Shown piece after piece: positions 26,646 to 34,971 of a stretch of 64,000 nucleotides of DNA. Within the stretch, counting starts at the first letter, position 1. Each line of letters begins with the position of its first letter. A program made the translations under genes and the position numbers. The notes beneath the pieces are model-generated. The model saw only the letters and a program-made list of their open reading frames with translations. It searched no databases and was not told the DNA's origin. The stretch spans positions 2,356,001-2,420,000 of the forward strand of contig OZ244581.1 in the NCBI GenBank assembly GCA_965217935.1, read 5' to 3'. Origin of the DNA: JBBROS01 sp965217935 (GTDB lineage: Bacteria; Pseudomonadota; Alphaproteobacteria; Acetobacterales; Acetobacteraceae).

Positions 26646-27980
26646 GTGGTGGAAATTGCGGTGTAGGTTGAGGTGGCCGACGGTCATGCGGCTACGGCGG
26701 CAATCTGTGCAGGCTCGATGTTGATGATGGGCGCCATAAGCTCGGCCATCGGTTCGGTCTGCATGTATCGGTGCTGGGTTTACCACTCGTCGTTGGCCTC
26801 GAGCGGCACGGCGCCGATCAGGCGGATGATGGAACCCTCGTTCGTGAAGATCCCGACGACGTCGGCCCTGCGCTTCACCTCCTTGTTCAAGCGTTCCAGC
26901 GAATTCGTTGCGTGGATCCGGGTGCGGTGCTGGCCTGGGAAGTCCATGTGCGCCAGCACGCCGGTCTCGCTGTCGTCGACGAAGGTTCCGAACTTCGGCC
27001 ACTTGCCGCGCAACTGATCGGCGACATGACGCAGCGCTTGGCTGGCAGAGGCGCGACCGGGCTGCATGAATGCCTGGCGCAGGGCGGCGGCTGCCATGCT
27101 CTGCTGGGCTTTCGGGACGTAGGACAGGGCGTTGCGCATCCAGTGCACGCGGCAGCGCTGCCAGGACGCGCTGAACGTCCGGCGGGTCGCCGACTTCAGC
27201 CCCGGCGTAGCGCGTCGGAGATCACCAGCTTGGCGCCGTGCAGGCCGCGACGCAGCAGGCCCTTGAGGAACGTCGACCAGAAGGTCTCCGCATCCGACGG
27301 CCCGATATGCAGGCCCACGACCTCACGTTTGCCGTCGGCGTTCACCGCCATGGCGATTATGGCTGCCACCGAGACGATGCGTCCGCCCTCACGCTGCCGA
27401 AGGGAGGCCGCGTCCAGCCACGGATACGGCCAGTCGCCGGTCAGCGGCCGGTCGAGGAAGGCATTCACCCGCCCGTCTATGTCGCGGCACAGCTTGGAGA
27501 CGGTGCTTTTGCCGATCCCCGACAACCCCATTGCCTGGACCAGATCATCGGCGCGCCGGGTGGAGACGCCGCTGATCCAGGCCTCCTGGATCACCGCCGC
27601 CAGAGCCTTTTCCGTGAGCTTCCGCGGCTCCAGGAATGGCGGAAAGTAGCTGCCCTGGCGGAGCTTGGGGATCCGGAGCTGCAGCGAGCCCAAGCGTGCA
27701 TCGAGCAAGCGGTTCCGGTAGCCGTTGCGGTAGGCCGCGCGATCCAGCGTGCGCTCGTGACGCCCGGCGCCGATTACGTCCTCCACGTCAGCCTCCATCA
27801 GCAGCTGCGCCACGGTGCGCAAGAAATCGCCGTCTCCGGCTTTCGCCAGCAGCTCGGCCAGCGGTCGAGTGTCCTCGGTCATCGGGTTTTCCGGCCAGAT
27901 TGAAGTGTCGCAACTCCACCTTAGCCAGCAAATCCGGTGACCACCTCCAGCTACACCCTTACGGGTTCCGAATTTCCACT
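26646..27980. mobile_element. IS256-family insertion sequence
   Basis: About 1.3 kb. Similar inverted ends surround the transposase: GGTGTAGGTTGAGGTGGCC from 26660 matches the complement of GGTCACCACCTCCAG-type sequence ending at 27957, and a further GTGGTGGAAATT (26645-26656) resembles its counterpart near 27970-27980. Exact outer bases are therefore uncertain. I found no clear 8-9-bp target duplication. One side lies in the amidohydrolase gene, the other in an IS5-type transposase, so the flanks were rearranged. Confidence 0.7.
26684..27882 (-). pseudogene. IS256-family transposase, frameshifted
   Basis: Mutator-type DDE transposase of about 400 residues. The first 228 codons include KLRQGSYFPPFLEPR and GLHIGPSDAETFW. 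At ISDALRRG near 27200 the frame breaks; the expected ISDAH-GLKSA block continues in another frame to CRVHWMRNALSYVPK and ATNSLERLNKEVKRR. A further in-frame TAA at 26780-26782 follows EANDEW, where homologues go on for about 30 residues to the TGA at 26684. Two lesions make it non-functional. Confidence 0.85.
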
Positions 27981-28000
27981 ACGAGCGCGGACACTACCAC

Positions 28001-28794
28001 CTGCGCTACCCGAGCGATCTGACCGACCAGGAATGGGAGGTGGCCCGGCACGTCATCCCGCCTGCCAAGCGAGGCGGTCGCAAGCGCGAGATCAACGAGC
28101 GCGAGGTGGTCAACGCCATCCTGTATATCCTCGGCAGCAACTGCCCGTGGCGGGCGCTGCCGAAGGACCTGCCGCCGCGCAGCACGGTTTACGATTATCT
28201 CGCGCGCTGGCAACGCGACGGCACGCTGGACCGCATGCACCACGACCTCTCCATGCGATGCCGCGAGCAGGCAGGCCGCGATGCCAGTCCGACCGCGGCC
28301 GTCATTGACAGCCAGAGCGTCAAGAACGCTGAAAAAGGGGGGCCTGCATCGACCCGCCGGGCTACGACGCGGGCAAGAAGATCAACGGCCGCAAGCGGCG
28401 CATCGTCGTCGACACGCAAGGCTTGCTGATGCAAGCGGCGGTGCATGCCGCCGACATCCAGGACCGCGGCGGCGGCGTCATGCTGATGGCCAGCCTGTTC
28501 GGTTTGTATACGTTCCTGCTGACGCTCTATGCCGACGGCGGTTATCAGGGACCGCAGTTCCACGCTGGCCTGCGCCGGGTCATGGCTCAGGTCGAGGTCG
28601 AGATCGTCAAGCGGTCCGACCAGGCGAAAGGCTTTGCCGTCCTGCCGCGGCGCTGGGTCGTTGAGAGGACGTTCGCCTGGCTCAACCGATGCCGCCGCTT
28701 GGCCAAGGATTGGGAGAACCTCAGCGCGCGCGCGCTTGCTTTCCTGCGCTTGGCCTCCATCCGGCTGATGGTTGGAAAGCTATGCAACAATTGA
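28001..28794 (+). pseudogene. IS5-family transposase, 5' end lost, frameshift at a slippery run
   Basis: The N-terminal part reads LRYPSDLTDQEWEVARHVIP and AILYILGSNCPWRALPKDLP. The C-terminal part, in the -1 frame, reads GLLMQAAVHAADIQDRGGG, DGGYQGPQF and RTFAWLNRCRRLAKDWE. No ATG, GTG or TTG exists upstream of the conserved start (only CTG at 28001), because the region abuts the IS256 end. The two frames meet at AAAAAGGGGGG (about 28330-28341). That is either a one-base loss or a programmed -1 frameshift site; some IS5-family groups use such sites. Confidence 0.75.
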
Positions 28795-28961
28795 GTTTCT
28801 TTTCGAACGGGCACGCAGGTAAACTACAGCGTGACAACCTGAATTCGCGTTTGCGCCGTCGCCGCCGATCCTGACGCTCGGACAGGCCGGAGGCACGGAA
28901 TGCAGAAGCTTCAACGGGCGCACCCGGATGGCAGAGACGGCGCGTGGGCAAGGCGTGCGTC

Positions 28962-29119
28962 ATGCTGACCCTCATCGACAAGCAGGGCAGGGCGGCCGGC
29001 GCGATTTGCGCCGACGACGGCGAGATCCTGCTTGCCGCGTTCGCCCGGGCCGGCGCGTCGGCGCGCGAGCGGGACCGCGGCGCGGTGCTGGTGCGCGGCT
29101 ACCAGCAGCGGAACTTATG
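28962..29119 (+). pseudogene. 5' part of a plasmid-type gene split by the IS1595 transposon
   Basis: First 52 codons (MLTLIDKQGRAAGAICADDG onward) of a gene interrupted by the transposon at 29120. At the insertion point the frame is AAC TTA TG; the 3' part resumes AAC TTA TGG in the matching frame at 33244. Removing the transposon and one copy of the 8-bp duplication restores one ORF of about 495 codons ending at 34575. An upstream GTG at 28944 is also open. The family is unknown to me; see the entry for the 3' part. Confidence 0.7.
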
Positions 29120-29149
29120 CAGTATTATGTAGCAAGCACACCTAGCGCA
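29120..29149 (+). repeat. Left terminal inverted repeat of the IS1595 transposon
   Basis: Thirty bases beginning CAGTATTATGTAGCAAGCAC. They match the complement of 33214-33243 at 29 of 30 positions (second base A versus G). The preceding eight bases AACTTATG are the target duplication. Confidence 0.85.
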
Positions 29150-29210
29150 CCGTTCCGCTAACCCACTGATTCTCATACGATGACCGCCCTTCACCGACAA
29201 GGGCAACCCC

Positions 29211-29642
29211 ATGACCGAACACGTCCTTTCCGGCCTGGTCAAACGCCGCGCCGAGCTGGCCGGCGAGGCTGAAACCCTCCGCGCCCGGCTGGCGCAGATC
29301 GCGACCGACACCGGCCACCTCGACGCGGTGATCCGGCAGTTCGATCCGGACTATGCCCTGGACAGCATCCGGCCCAAGCGCCCGCGCGGGCCGGACGTGG
29401 CAAGGCGCGGGGAGCGGAGCCGGGCACTGCTCGTAGTGCTGCGGGAGGCTACGGAACCGTTGGACACGGCAGGGGTGGTGCGGCGTATGATGGCGCGGGA
29501 GGGACAGGACGCGGGGGATCAGCGGGCGGTGGCGCGGCTGACGAAGCGGGTGGGAACGGCGTTGAGGCGACAGGAGAGGAATGGGACGGTGCAGGCGGTC
29601 CAGGGAGCGGGAGCGGCTGCATTGTGGGAGATTGCTCGTTAG
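29211..29642 (+). CDS. Conserved hypothetical protein carried by the IS1595 transposon
   Basis: A soluble, charged protein of 143 residues beginning TEHVLSGLVKRRAELAGEAE. The first 45 residues look like a short coiled coil, followed by a compact domain resembling a winged helix (LREATEPLDTAGVVRRMMAR, then VGTALRRQERNGTVQAVQG). I have a recollection of similar small proteins near IS1595-type elements, but no function is known. The GC content is high, unlike the Panacea genes beside it, so it may have a separate origin. It probably reads from a promoter in the left end. Confidence 0.6.
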   Translation: MTEHVLSGLVKRRAELAGEAETLRARLAQIATDTGHLDAVIRQFDPDYALDSIRPKRPRGPDVARRGERSRALLVVLREATEPLDTAGVVRRMMAREGQDAGDQRAVARLTKRVGTALRRQERNGTVQAVQGAGAAALWEIAR

Positions 29643-29858
29643 CTAGCGCTTACGCCAAAGGATTGCTCGGTTTGCAACGACTGCCACAAACTTCCGATTG
29701 ATTGACTTGGAGTCGTGGAACCATCCGATGGAGCGTCAAGGAAAAATTGCACGAAATTTTGGGTAAGACGTTCACAATGTCCTTGATTGTTACGGTAGAA
29801 GGTTGATCTCGCTCCCGCTGTTCCTCACACTGCTAAGCAGCGTACTACCGGGAGAGTT

Positions 29859-29942
29859 ATGCCAGAACGCCGATCATATGACCAAAGGCAGGGTAGCAAG
29901 CAGATCGCTGCATCTGACCCAGCGCTAGCTCATAGAGCATAG
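29859..29942 (+). CDS. Possible 27-residue leader ORF before the Panacea gene
   Basis: GGGAGAG at 29850-29856 precedes an ATG at 29859. The ORF encodes MPERRSYDQRQGSKQIAASD plus seven residues and stops one base before the Panacea ATG. It is too short to judge as coding. It may be a leader peptide coupling translation of the downstream pair or a chance ORF. The 216 bases before it hold no other gene. Confidence 0.3.
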   Translation: MPERRSYDQRQGSKQIAASDPALAHRA

Positions 29943-29943
29943 C

Positions 29944-30462
29944 ATGCCCGCACCCTCACCAGCCATCGCAAACCACCTTCTATCTCTTGGAGGCGTAGAC
30001 GGCCGTCCGCTGACCAACATGCACCTGCAAAAGCTTGTCTACATAGCTCATGGATGGAACCTAGCCATTCGTGGCATTCGTCTCACCGCTGATGATCCAG
30101 AAGCTTGGGAATATGGGCCCGTATACAGGGATTTGTACAACGCATTAAGACGTTACGGTTCAGGCCAAGTTGCACGCCCAATTCGTTACTCTGATTACAT
30201 GGCATTTGGTCACGAAGACGCTGAGGTGACTGGAGGACTAAATAATGAAGAGATATTACTGGTTGATGCGGTCTGGAAGAGTTATGGGCATTTTCATGCA
30301 TTCCAACTCTCAGCATTAACGCACGAACAGGGAACGCCGTGGTCAAACGCATTTGAACATGGCCAAAATACGATTATTTCCCCTAATGAGATACGTGAAC
30401 ATTTTCTAAGGATAGCTAGTGAGCGAGGGCGCGAAACCGAAACAGAGCCCGCTTTCGCTTGA
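29944..30462 (+). CDS. Panacea (SocA-like) domain protein, candidate antitoxin
   Basis: A 172-residue soluble protein with the Panacea/SocA (DUF4065) domain. Typical motifs are NMHLQKLVYIAHGW near residue 25 and AWEYGPVYRDLYNALRRYG near residue 55. Panacea domains occur as antitoxins paired with many unrelated toxins, often membrane proteins, and as the SocA proteolytic adaptor. The 3' end overlaps the next gene by 44 bases, the coupling usual for toxin-antitoxin pairs. Base composition is AT-richer than the surroundings, indicating transfer. An antitoxin role is inferred from family and context. Confidence 0.75.
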   Translation: MPAPSPAIANHLLSLGGVDGRPLTNMHLQKLVYIAHGWNLAIRGIRLTADDPEAWEYGPVYRDLYNALRRYGSGQVARPIRYSDYMAFGHEDAEVTGGLNNEEILLVDAVWKSYGHFHAFQLSALTHEQGTPWSNAFEHGQNTIISPNEIREHFLRIASERGRETETEPAFA

Positions 30463-30811
30463 TGACATCAAATCTGGTGTTGAAAGAGTTGCCCGCGTCA
30501 AACGACCAAGTGCCCGCGATGAGTTAGAGAAAGCTCAAGAAGACCTTGAAGCCGCAAGGCTTCACAACAAAGAGCTACAAGCCAAGATCGACGCGACTGT
30601 TTCTACCACAAAATTGCGTGAAGGATACGCCTCTAAGGTGTATATCTATCTCATCGTTTATTCTCTGATTGCAGGTGCAATCTTAATATGCTCTGGACTT
30701 GGCTTTCTCAAATTAGCAGATAACGTATTAGTTGCAGTAACCGGGGGCACAGCCGTTAGTGCGATTGGGTTGGTCGCTCAAATGGGTAAGGGCCTATTTC
30801 GTTCCGATTAG
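30419..30811 (+). CDS. Small membrane protein, candidate toxin partner of the Panacea protein
   Basis: A 130-residue protein starting at GTG 30419 with AAGGA six bases upstream. Residues about 27-60 form a likely coiled coil (ARDELEKAQEDLEAARLHNK). Two hydrophobic helices follow: IYLIVYSLIAGAILICSGLG and VLVAVTGGTAVSAIGLVAQM. Small two-helix membrane proteins are one known toxin class paired with Panacea antitoxins. I recognise no named family, so the toxin role is inferred only from coupling and topology. The last four bases overlap the convergent transposase stop. Confidence 0.6.
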   Translation: MSEGAKPKQSPLSLDDIKSGVERVARVKRPSARDELEKAQEDLEAARLHNKELQAKIDATVSTTKLREGYASKVYIYLIVYSLIAGAILICSGLGFLKLADNVLVAVTGGTAVSAIGLVAQMGKGLFRSD

Positions 30812-31767
30812 CTCGCCCGCTGCCAATACCCCTTCCACTGCCGGCTAACCGGATGCGCCAGCGCCGCCGCCGTCGCGGCCTGGTGCAGCCCACCGTTGTG
30901 CATCCGGCGGTTATCCTCCCGCCAGGCCATCTCGCAGGCGTAGGCGGCAAGGTACTTGCCGCTGACGTGGTGATGCTGGCCCAGCTCGGCGCGGCGCAGG
31001 CGGGAGAAGTAGCTTTCCGCCTGGTTGGTGCAAGCGCCGTCCAGGGAGAACGCTACCGAGTGGTTGATCCGCTTCACGTCGTAGTAGGCGTGCAGCACGT
31101 CCCAGCCGCCCGCCTCATCGGCATGGACGATGGACCCCGCCGCAATGCGCTCGCGGATCAGGGCCACGGCGTCGGCCTCCTTGGCGACCACGAAGGGCAG
31201 CGTGCGCCCGTCCCGCTCGCGGGCGACCACGACGGACTGCCGCTTGCCGGTCTGCTGCTCGGCCAGACGGCGGTCGCGGCGCTCGGCCTTGACGTTCTCC
31301 TGCTTGACGTGCCCGCCGAAGTAAGCCCCGTCAATCTCGACAACGCCGGACAGGGTGCCGGTAAGCTGCTCGGCGCTGATCGCCTCCCGCAGCTTGTGCG
31401 CCAGGACGAACGCCGTCCGGTATTGCACGTCGAGGTCGCGCCCGAGCTGCAAGGCGGAGATGCCCTTGGCCGCGTTGACGAAGATCGCGGTCGCGGCAAG
31501 GTAGTCGCGGATGGCGAGCTTGCGGCTGGCGAAGATGGTCCCGCTGGTGACGCTGAACTGGTGGCTGCACGCCTTGCACTTCCAGATGCGCCGGGCCGCG
31601 TAGGCATAGACCGCCGTGCATTGGCAGCGGGGGCAGAACGCCGCCCCGCCGTTGTCGGCAAAGCGGATGGCCGTGAACGTCGCGTGCGCCTCGTCGTCGC
31701 TCATGCGGAAGATGGCCTTGAGGCTCAGCGTGCGGGCGGCGGCGGTCAGGAGGAAGTGCTGGGGCAT
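30808..31767 (-). CDS. IS1595-family (ISXO2-like) transposase
   Basis: A 319-residue DDE transposase. The N-terminal zinc-binding region has FCPRCQC and KCKACSHQFS. Catalytic acidic residues lie in VVEIDGAYFGGH, IVHADEAGGW and CTNQAESYFSRLRR. Length and motifs are complete, so it may be active. I chose the ATG at 31767, where the protein begins MPQHFLL; a longer upstream frame exists but lacks family similarity. It is divergent from the XRE gene, and its stop abuts the membrane protein gene. It should mobilise the whole 4.1-kb element. Confidence 0.9.
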   Translation of the reverse strand: MPQHFLLTAAARTLSLKAIFRMSDDEAHATFTAIRFADNGGAAFCPRCQCTAVYAYAARRIWKCKACSHQFSVTSGTIFASRKLAIRDYLAATAIFVNAAKGISALQLGRDLDVQYRTAFVLAHKLREAISAEQLTGTLSGVVEIDGAYFGGHVKQENVKAERRDRRLAEQQTGKRQSVVVARERDGRTLPFVVAKEADAVALIRERIAAGSIVHADEAGGWDVLHAYYDVKRINHSVAFSLDGACTNQAESYFSRLRRAELGQHHHVSGKYLAAYACEMAWREDNRRMHNGGLHQAATAAALAHPVSRQWKGYWQRAS

Positions 31768-31787
31768 CTGCTTGTGTCCGCGATATT

Positions 31788-31829
31788 CGTTGACGTTGTT
31801 TGTAAGCGTGGACAACGTTGGCGTCAACG
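31788..31829. promoter_or_regulatory. Inverted repeat between transposase and XRE genes
   Basis: CGTTGACG (31788-31795) and CGTCAACG (31822-31829) are perfect eight-base inverted arms, and GTGGACA occurs twice nearby (31808-31814 and 31836-31842). The site lies between the divergent transposase and XRE-regulator starts. It could be the operator through which the XRE protein controls both genes. Confidence 0.4.
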
Positions 31830-31871
31830 ATAATCGTGGACATAGGTGTAGTTTTCTCCTATGACGCGCAC

Positions 31872-32144
31872 ATGCTTGCACCCGAACAAAGCCGCGCGGC
31901 CCGTGGTTGGTTGGATTGGAGCCAGGAACAGTTGGCGGAGCGCGCCAACGTGTCCCTATCCACCGTGCGGGACTTTGAGAAGGGTCGGCGCACGCCTATT
32001 GCGAACAACCTGCAAGCCATACGTGCGGCCCTGGAAGGGGCTGGCGTCATGCCCGTGCACAACGCTGCCGGGATATCTATGGGGATCACTCTGGCTTGCT
32101 CAGGCGGGCGATCTCCTGAGCCTGGAACAAGTCAGGCTGAATAG
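31872..32144 (+). CDS. XRE-family helix-turn-helix regulator
   Basis: A 90-residue regulator consisting mainly of one Cro/C1-type helix-turn-helix (residues 6-58), with SQEQLAERANVSLSTVRDFE as the DNA-binding core and TPIANNLQAIRAALEGAGV after it. It is divergent from the IS1595 transposase and overlaps the P63C gene tail to tail by 59 bases. It probably controls transposase or cargo expression through the inverted repeat upstream. The ATG at 31872 is preferred because homologous regulators begin about there. Confidence 0.75.
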   Translation: MLAPEQSRAARGWLDWSQEQLAERANVSLSTVRDFEKGRRTPIANNLQAIRAALEGAGVMPVHNAAGISMGITLACSGGRSPEPGTSQAE

Positions 32145-33147
32145 GCGGATAGGCTTGGTTGAACAGCATTTCAAAGAACTTCCACTGCCCATCCGGGGTG
32201 GCCCGCAGCAGCGTCACCGTTGAGTCAATCAGCTTCATCAAGTGAGGCTCGCCCAACTTCTCCGTCAGCAAGGAGTGGTTCTTTTTCCGGCGGCGCTTGG
32301 TCAACGGATCGGTAGGGTTCTTACGCTTAATCTCTTCATGCACGCCAGGCGGCATCCGTGCGTAGATCAGACGGTTTGTCAGCTTACCAATGTAGGCCGT
32401 CCGTGCGGATGACGAAGCATCATAGGGCCAACCCATGACCCGGTATATCTGCTCATAGTAGGATGAGGGAAACTTGGTAGCATAAGGACGGAACTCTGGC
32501 AGCACATATGCCTTAAGAAGCGCCTGCAACCCGTCATGTGCACGGCGTTTTTGGTAGCCAGTTGCTTCATCAATAAGGGCATCAATTGCAAGGTCAGCTA
32601 GACCGTTAAGTATAACCTTGGCGGTTTCAGCAACCTTAACTTGAGAAGGCCCCAACTGCCCGGCAGTGTGTGCACGCACCCACACACTGAAGATGCGGCG
32701 CAGAACGTGCGCCGGTATCCCATCGGCAATTGAGCCGCCCTCCTGCCGGTAGCGGAGCGGGTGCTTGATGGCCTCAACAAGCTCTTGGTCCGCCATGATG
32801 AACGGGCGGAGATTTTTGTGAGCCAAGTAGAGCGGGAAACGCAGCTCGTCATCATCCGAACGCCGAGTGGAAAGTGCACCGCTGCGGTAGATGCCCAGAA
32901 CGCGCATGAACTCCGCGCCTGAAATGACGCGAACCACCTCGTCATTCACCTCCAGCACGGCACACCGGAACTTGCGCCCTACGAAGTCAACCTCGCCCTC
33001 GTCAATGGCATGGTGCACCGGGCCAAGGTCTTTTGCCGTCCAGCGCCGCGCCGCTGCGACACGCGCGATCTCTGAACGCCTAGCGGGTGGCGTTTTTTCA
33101 GCCCGTGCACGCCCGCCCTTGCTTTGGGGTGTTTCATCATCCGTCAT
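32086..33147 (-). CDS. P63C domain-containing protein
   Basis: A 353-residue protein with a central to C-terminal P63C domain, recognised by GLADLAIDALIDEATGYQKR, FPSSYYEQIYRVMG and IGKLTNRLIYARMPPGVHEEI. P63C proteins occur in phages and mobile elements; their function is unknown. The N-terminal 35 residues are basic and low in complexity. It is the last cargo gene, next to the right end of the IS1595 transposon, and has the higher A+T of the cargo region. It does not resemble a toxin or a nuclease by motif. Confidence 0.75.
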   Translation of the reverse strand: MTDDETPQSKGGRARAEKTPPARRSEIARVAAARRWTAKDLGPVHHAIDEGEVDFVGRKFRCAVLEVNDEVVRVISGAEFMRVLGIYRSGALSTRRSDDDELRFPLYLAHKNLRPFIMADQELVEAIKHPLRYRQEGGSIADGIPAHVLRRIFSVWVRAHTAGQLGPSQVKVAETAKVILNGLADLAIDALIDEATGYQKRRAHDGLQALLKAYVLPEFRPYATKFPSSYYEQIYRVMGWPYDASSSARTAYIGKLTNRLIYARMPPGVHEEIKRKNPTDPLTKRRRKKNHSLLTEKLGEPHLMKLIDSTVTLLRATPDGQWKFFEMLFNQAYPPIQPDLFQAQEIARLSKPE

Positions 33148-33213
33148 AGCGCGACTCCATGCTTGCGATCAGCAAGCATGGTTGAGCTTCTATCCGCTAG
33201 AACGCAAGCATTT

Positions 33214-33243
33214 TGCGCTAGGTGTGCTTGCTACATAATACCG
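33214..33243 (-). repeat. Right terminal inverted repeat of the IS1595 transposon
   Basis: Complement of the left end with one mismatch in 30 bases; read outward it contains TATTATGTAGCAAGCACACC. It is followed by AACTTATG (33244-33251), the second copy of the target duplication. Confidence 0.85.
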
Positions 33244-34575
33244 AACTTATGGCTGCGGTGCTCCTGCCTGGGAATGGGCGAACCGGCGCCGGTGCTGGTG
33301 CCGGTCGCGGACGCCTTCATCCGCCGCGACCCGAACCGTCCCGAGCATGCCGAGACGTGCCCGTTCGAAAGCGACGCCGCCGACCGCGAGCGCCTGGCCA
33401 GGAACCTGCGGCTGCACGCGCCCGGCGACGGCTTCCGGCTGGCGCGGGCGATTGCCGACGCGCGCGGCGACGACGTGCCGCGGGCAACGCCGCCCGGTGC
33501 AGGCAGCGCCCGTAGCCGCGGCCAGTTGGCGCAGCTGCTGTTCAAGCTGGCCGCCGACATGGGCGTGCACCGGGTGGCCGGCGGCCCGCGCACTCCCGGG
33601 CAGCAGATCCAGGCCCTGCACGCAGCCTCACGCGGCATCTCGCTCGGCGGCGAGCTGAGGCTGTCCGGCGGGCTCGAACTCGACCCGGCGAAGATCGATG
33701 GGTTGATTGGACGCATCAAGGCGCGCCCCGTCTGGCCGCGCGGCCGGCGCCCGCACGGGGTGCTGGTCTTCACCGCCGCGCGGATCGAGGGCGCGGACCT
33801 GGTGGCCGCCTCCGGCGCGCGGGTCACGGTCGCCGGCCCGATCGGCGTGTTCGGTCCCGGCCGGGGCGGCAACCGGCACCGCCCGTTCCTGGCGGCGGTG
33901 CTGATCGCCTCGCCGGACGGGATCGCGCCGTTCATGCCGCTGCAGGCCTACGCCCATCCGTGCTGGAGCGGGAGCGACATGCTGCCGCTGGACAGCGCGC
34001 ACGAGCGCCGCTGCCTCGACATCCTGGTGCGCTTCCAGGCCTGGATGGCCAGGCAGGGGCACGTGGTCGCGATCACCAAGCCGCTCTACGACCGCAGCGC
34101 CTATGACCTGGGCCGCAGCGAGCCGGACCGCATCGTCAAGCCGGACTTCGAAGGGACCATCCACACCGCGACTGGGGCCTGGGTGCGGTCCTTCGCATTG
34201 GAGTGCAAGGGCTTCGACCATGCGGAATACCGGGCGAGCAAGGCGTGGCTGGAGGCGGTGGTCAAGGCCAAGCACGCCGACTACCTGGAACACCGGGCCT
34301 ACGATCCGCGGCGCGTCGAAGAGCGCGATTGCGCGTTCGCCCGCGACCTGGCCCGCCTGGGCGGCTGGGCCGTCAACAAGAGCAGCACGCTCGGCGTCGC
34401 GCCGGCCTTCATCCCATCGTCGCCGGCCGGCGGCCTGCCGCACGCCGGACCGGCGTCGGGGCCGGGCAGGGGAGAGACGGCAACGGTGCCCCGGCCGCAG
34501 GGCCGAACGGCGCGACAGGCGATACGGGCGCTGATCCGACACGCGCGGCGCCGCGCCCCGACGACGCCTCCGTAG
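33244..34575 (+). pseudogene. 3' part of the plasmid-type gene split by the IS1595 transposon
   Basis: About 443 codons continuing the frame of 28962-29119. The start of this part has a cysteine/histidine-rich stretch (LRCSCLG, then PNRPEHAETCPFES), possibly zinc-binding. Later blocks are RIVKPDFEGTIHTATGAWVR and SFALECKGFDHAEYRASKAW, which resemble the conserved core of hypothetical proteins on plasmids and integrative elements; the D-x-E-G and E-C-K residues recall nuclease folds, but I cannot assign one. A proline- and arginine-rich tail ends the protein. Upstream bases inside the transposon add no valid start. Confidence 0.65.
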
Positions 34576-34601
34576 CGCCGCAAGCCGCGCGGACCACGGG
34601 G

Positions 34602-34715
34602 TCAGCCGTTCAGGGGATCCTTGAGCGCCTTGGCGGGCACGAACGACAGCTTGCGCGCGGCGGCGATCGTGGTGGCCGCGCCGGTGGCCGGGTTGCGCCC
34701 CTGCCGTTCGGGCCG
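34602..34715 (-). pseudogene. C-terminal fragment of an HU-type DNA-binding protein
   Basis: About 36 codons ending RKLSFVPAKALKDPLNG, preceded by GRNPATGAATTIAA. These match the DNA-binding arm and C-terminal helix of HU/IHF proteins. The N-terminal half is missing; the frame upstream reads unrelated proline-rich sequence. It is a truncated relic from the same plasmid-like module. Confidence 0.65.
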
Positions 34716-34785
34716 CCCCGCGCATCGCGCGCTCCCCGTTTGCGCCGCCGCCCCGGACAACGGCGGGGGGCAGAGGAGGGCAGGG

Positions 34786-34866
34786 GAGATGGGCAGTACC
34801 GCCGCCGCGGCCGGCGCGGCAAGGGTGAAGGCCGCACGCGGCCCGCGCGTGCCGCGCGCCCTGGCC
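34786..34866. repeat. Dispersed repeat, copy 1
   Basis: Divergent copy of a repeat also found at 36322-36403 and 39542-39622. The shared core is a purine-rich GGGGAGA start and a palindromic GGCCGCACGCGGCC hairpin at the end. In one frame all three encode a similar alanine-rich peptide. Confidence 0.5.
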
Positions 34867-34971
34867 GCGTCACCGCCGCCGGCGGTGACGCGGGAGGGAT
34901 CAGGACGGGACCAGGCGAGGCAAGCGAGCGCCCGCAGGCCTGCTCCAGCCACCCCGGACGGGAGCAGGGAC

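Larger units (their letters stand above)
29120..33243. mobile_element. IS1595-family transposon with passenger genes
   Basis: A 4124-bp element. Its 30-bp ends (29120-29149 and 33214-33243) are inverted repeats with one mismatch and contain TATTATGTAGCAAGCACACC. The 8-bp duplication AACTTATG flanks it (29112-29119 and 33244-33251), the size expected for IS1595-family transposition. It carries one IS1595 transposase and six other frames: a conserved small protein, a tiny upstream ORF, a Panacea-domain protein, a two-helix membrane protein, an XRE regulator and a P63C protein. The middle is visibly richer in A+T than the chromosome, so the cargo is foreign. Clean ends and duplication indicate a recent insertion. 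Confidence 0.85.

Noticed and set aside
26646..27980. Target duplication of the IS256 element
   Set aside because: The bases next to the inferred ends (for example GGAAATTGC and CTTACGGGT) do not match, and the outer ends are not exactly defined.
32086..33147. Phage or prophage region
   Set aside because: The P63C gene alone suggests phage, but there are no capsid, tail, terminase or integrase genes; the gene is inside the IS1595 ends.
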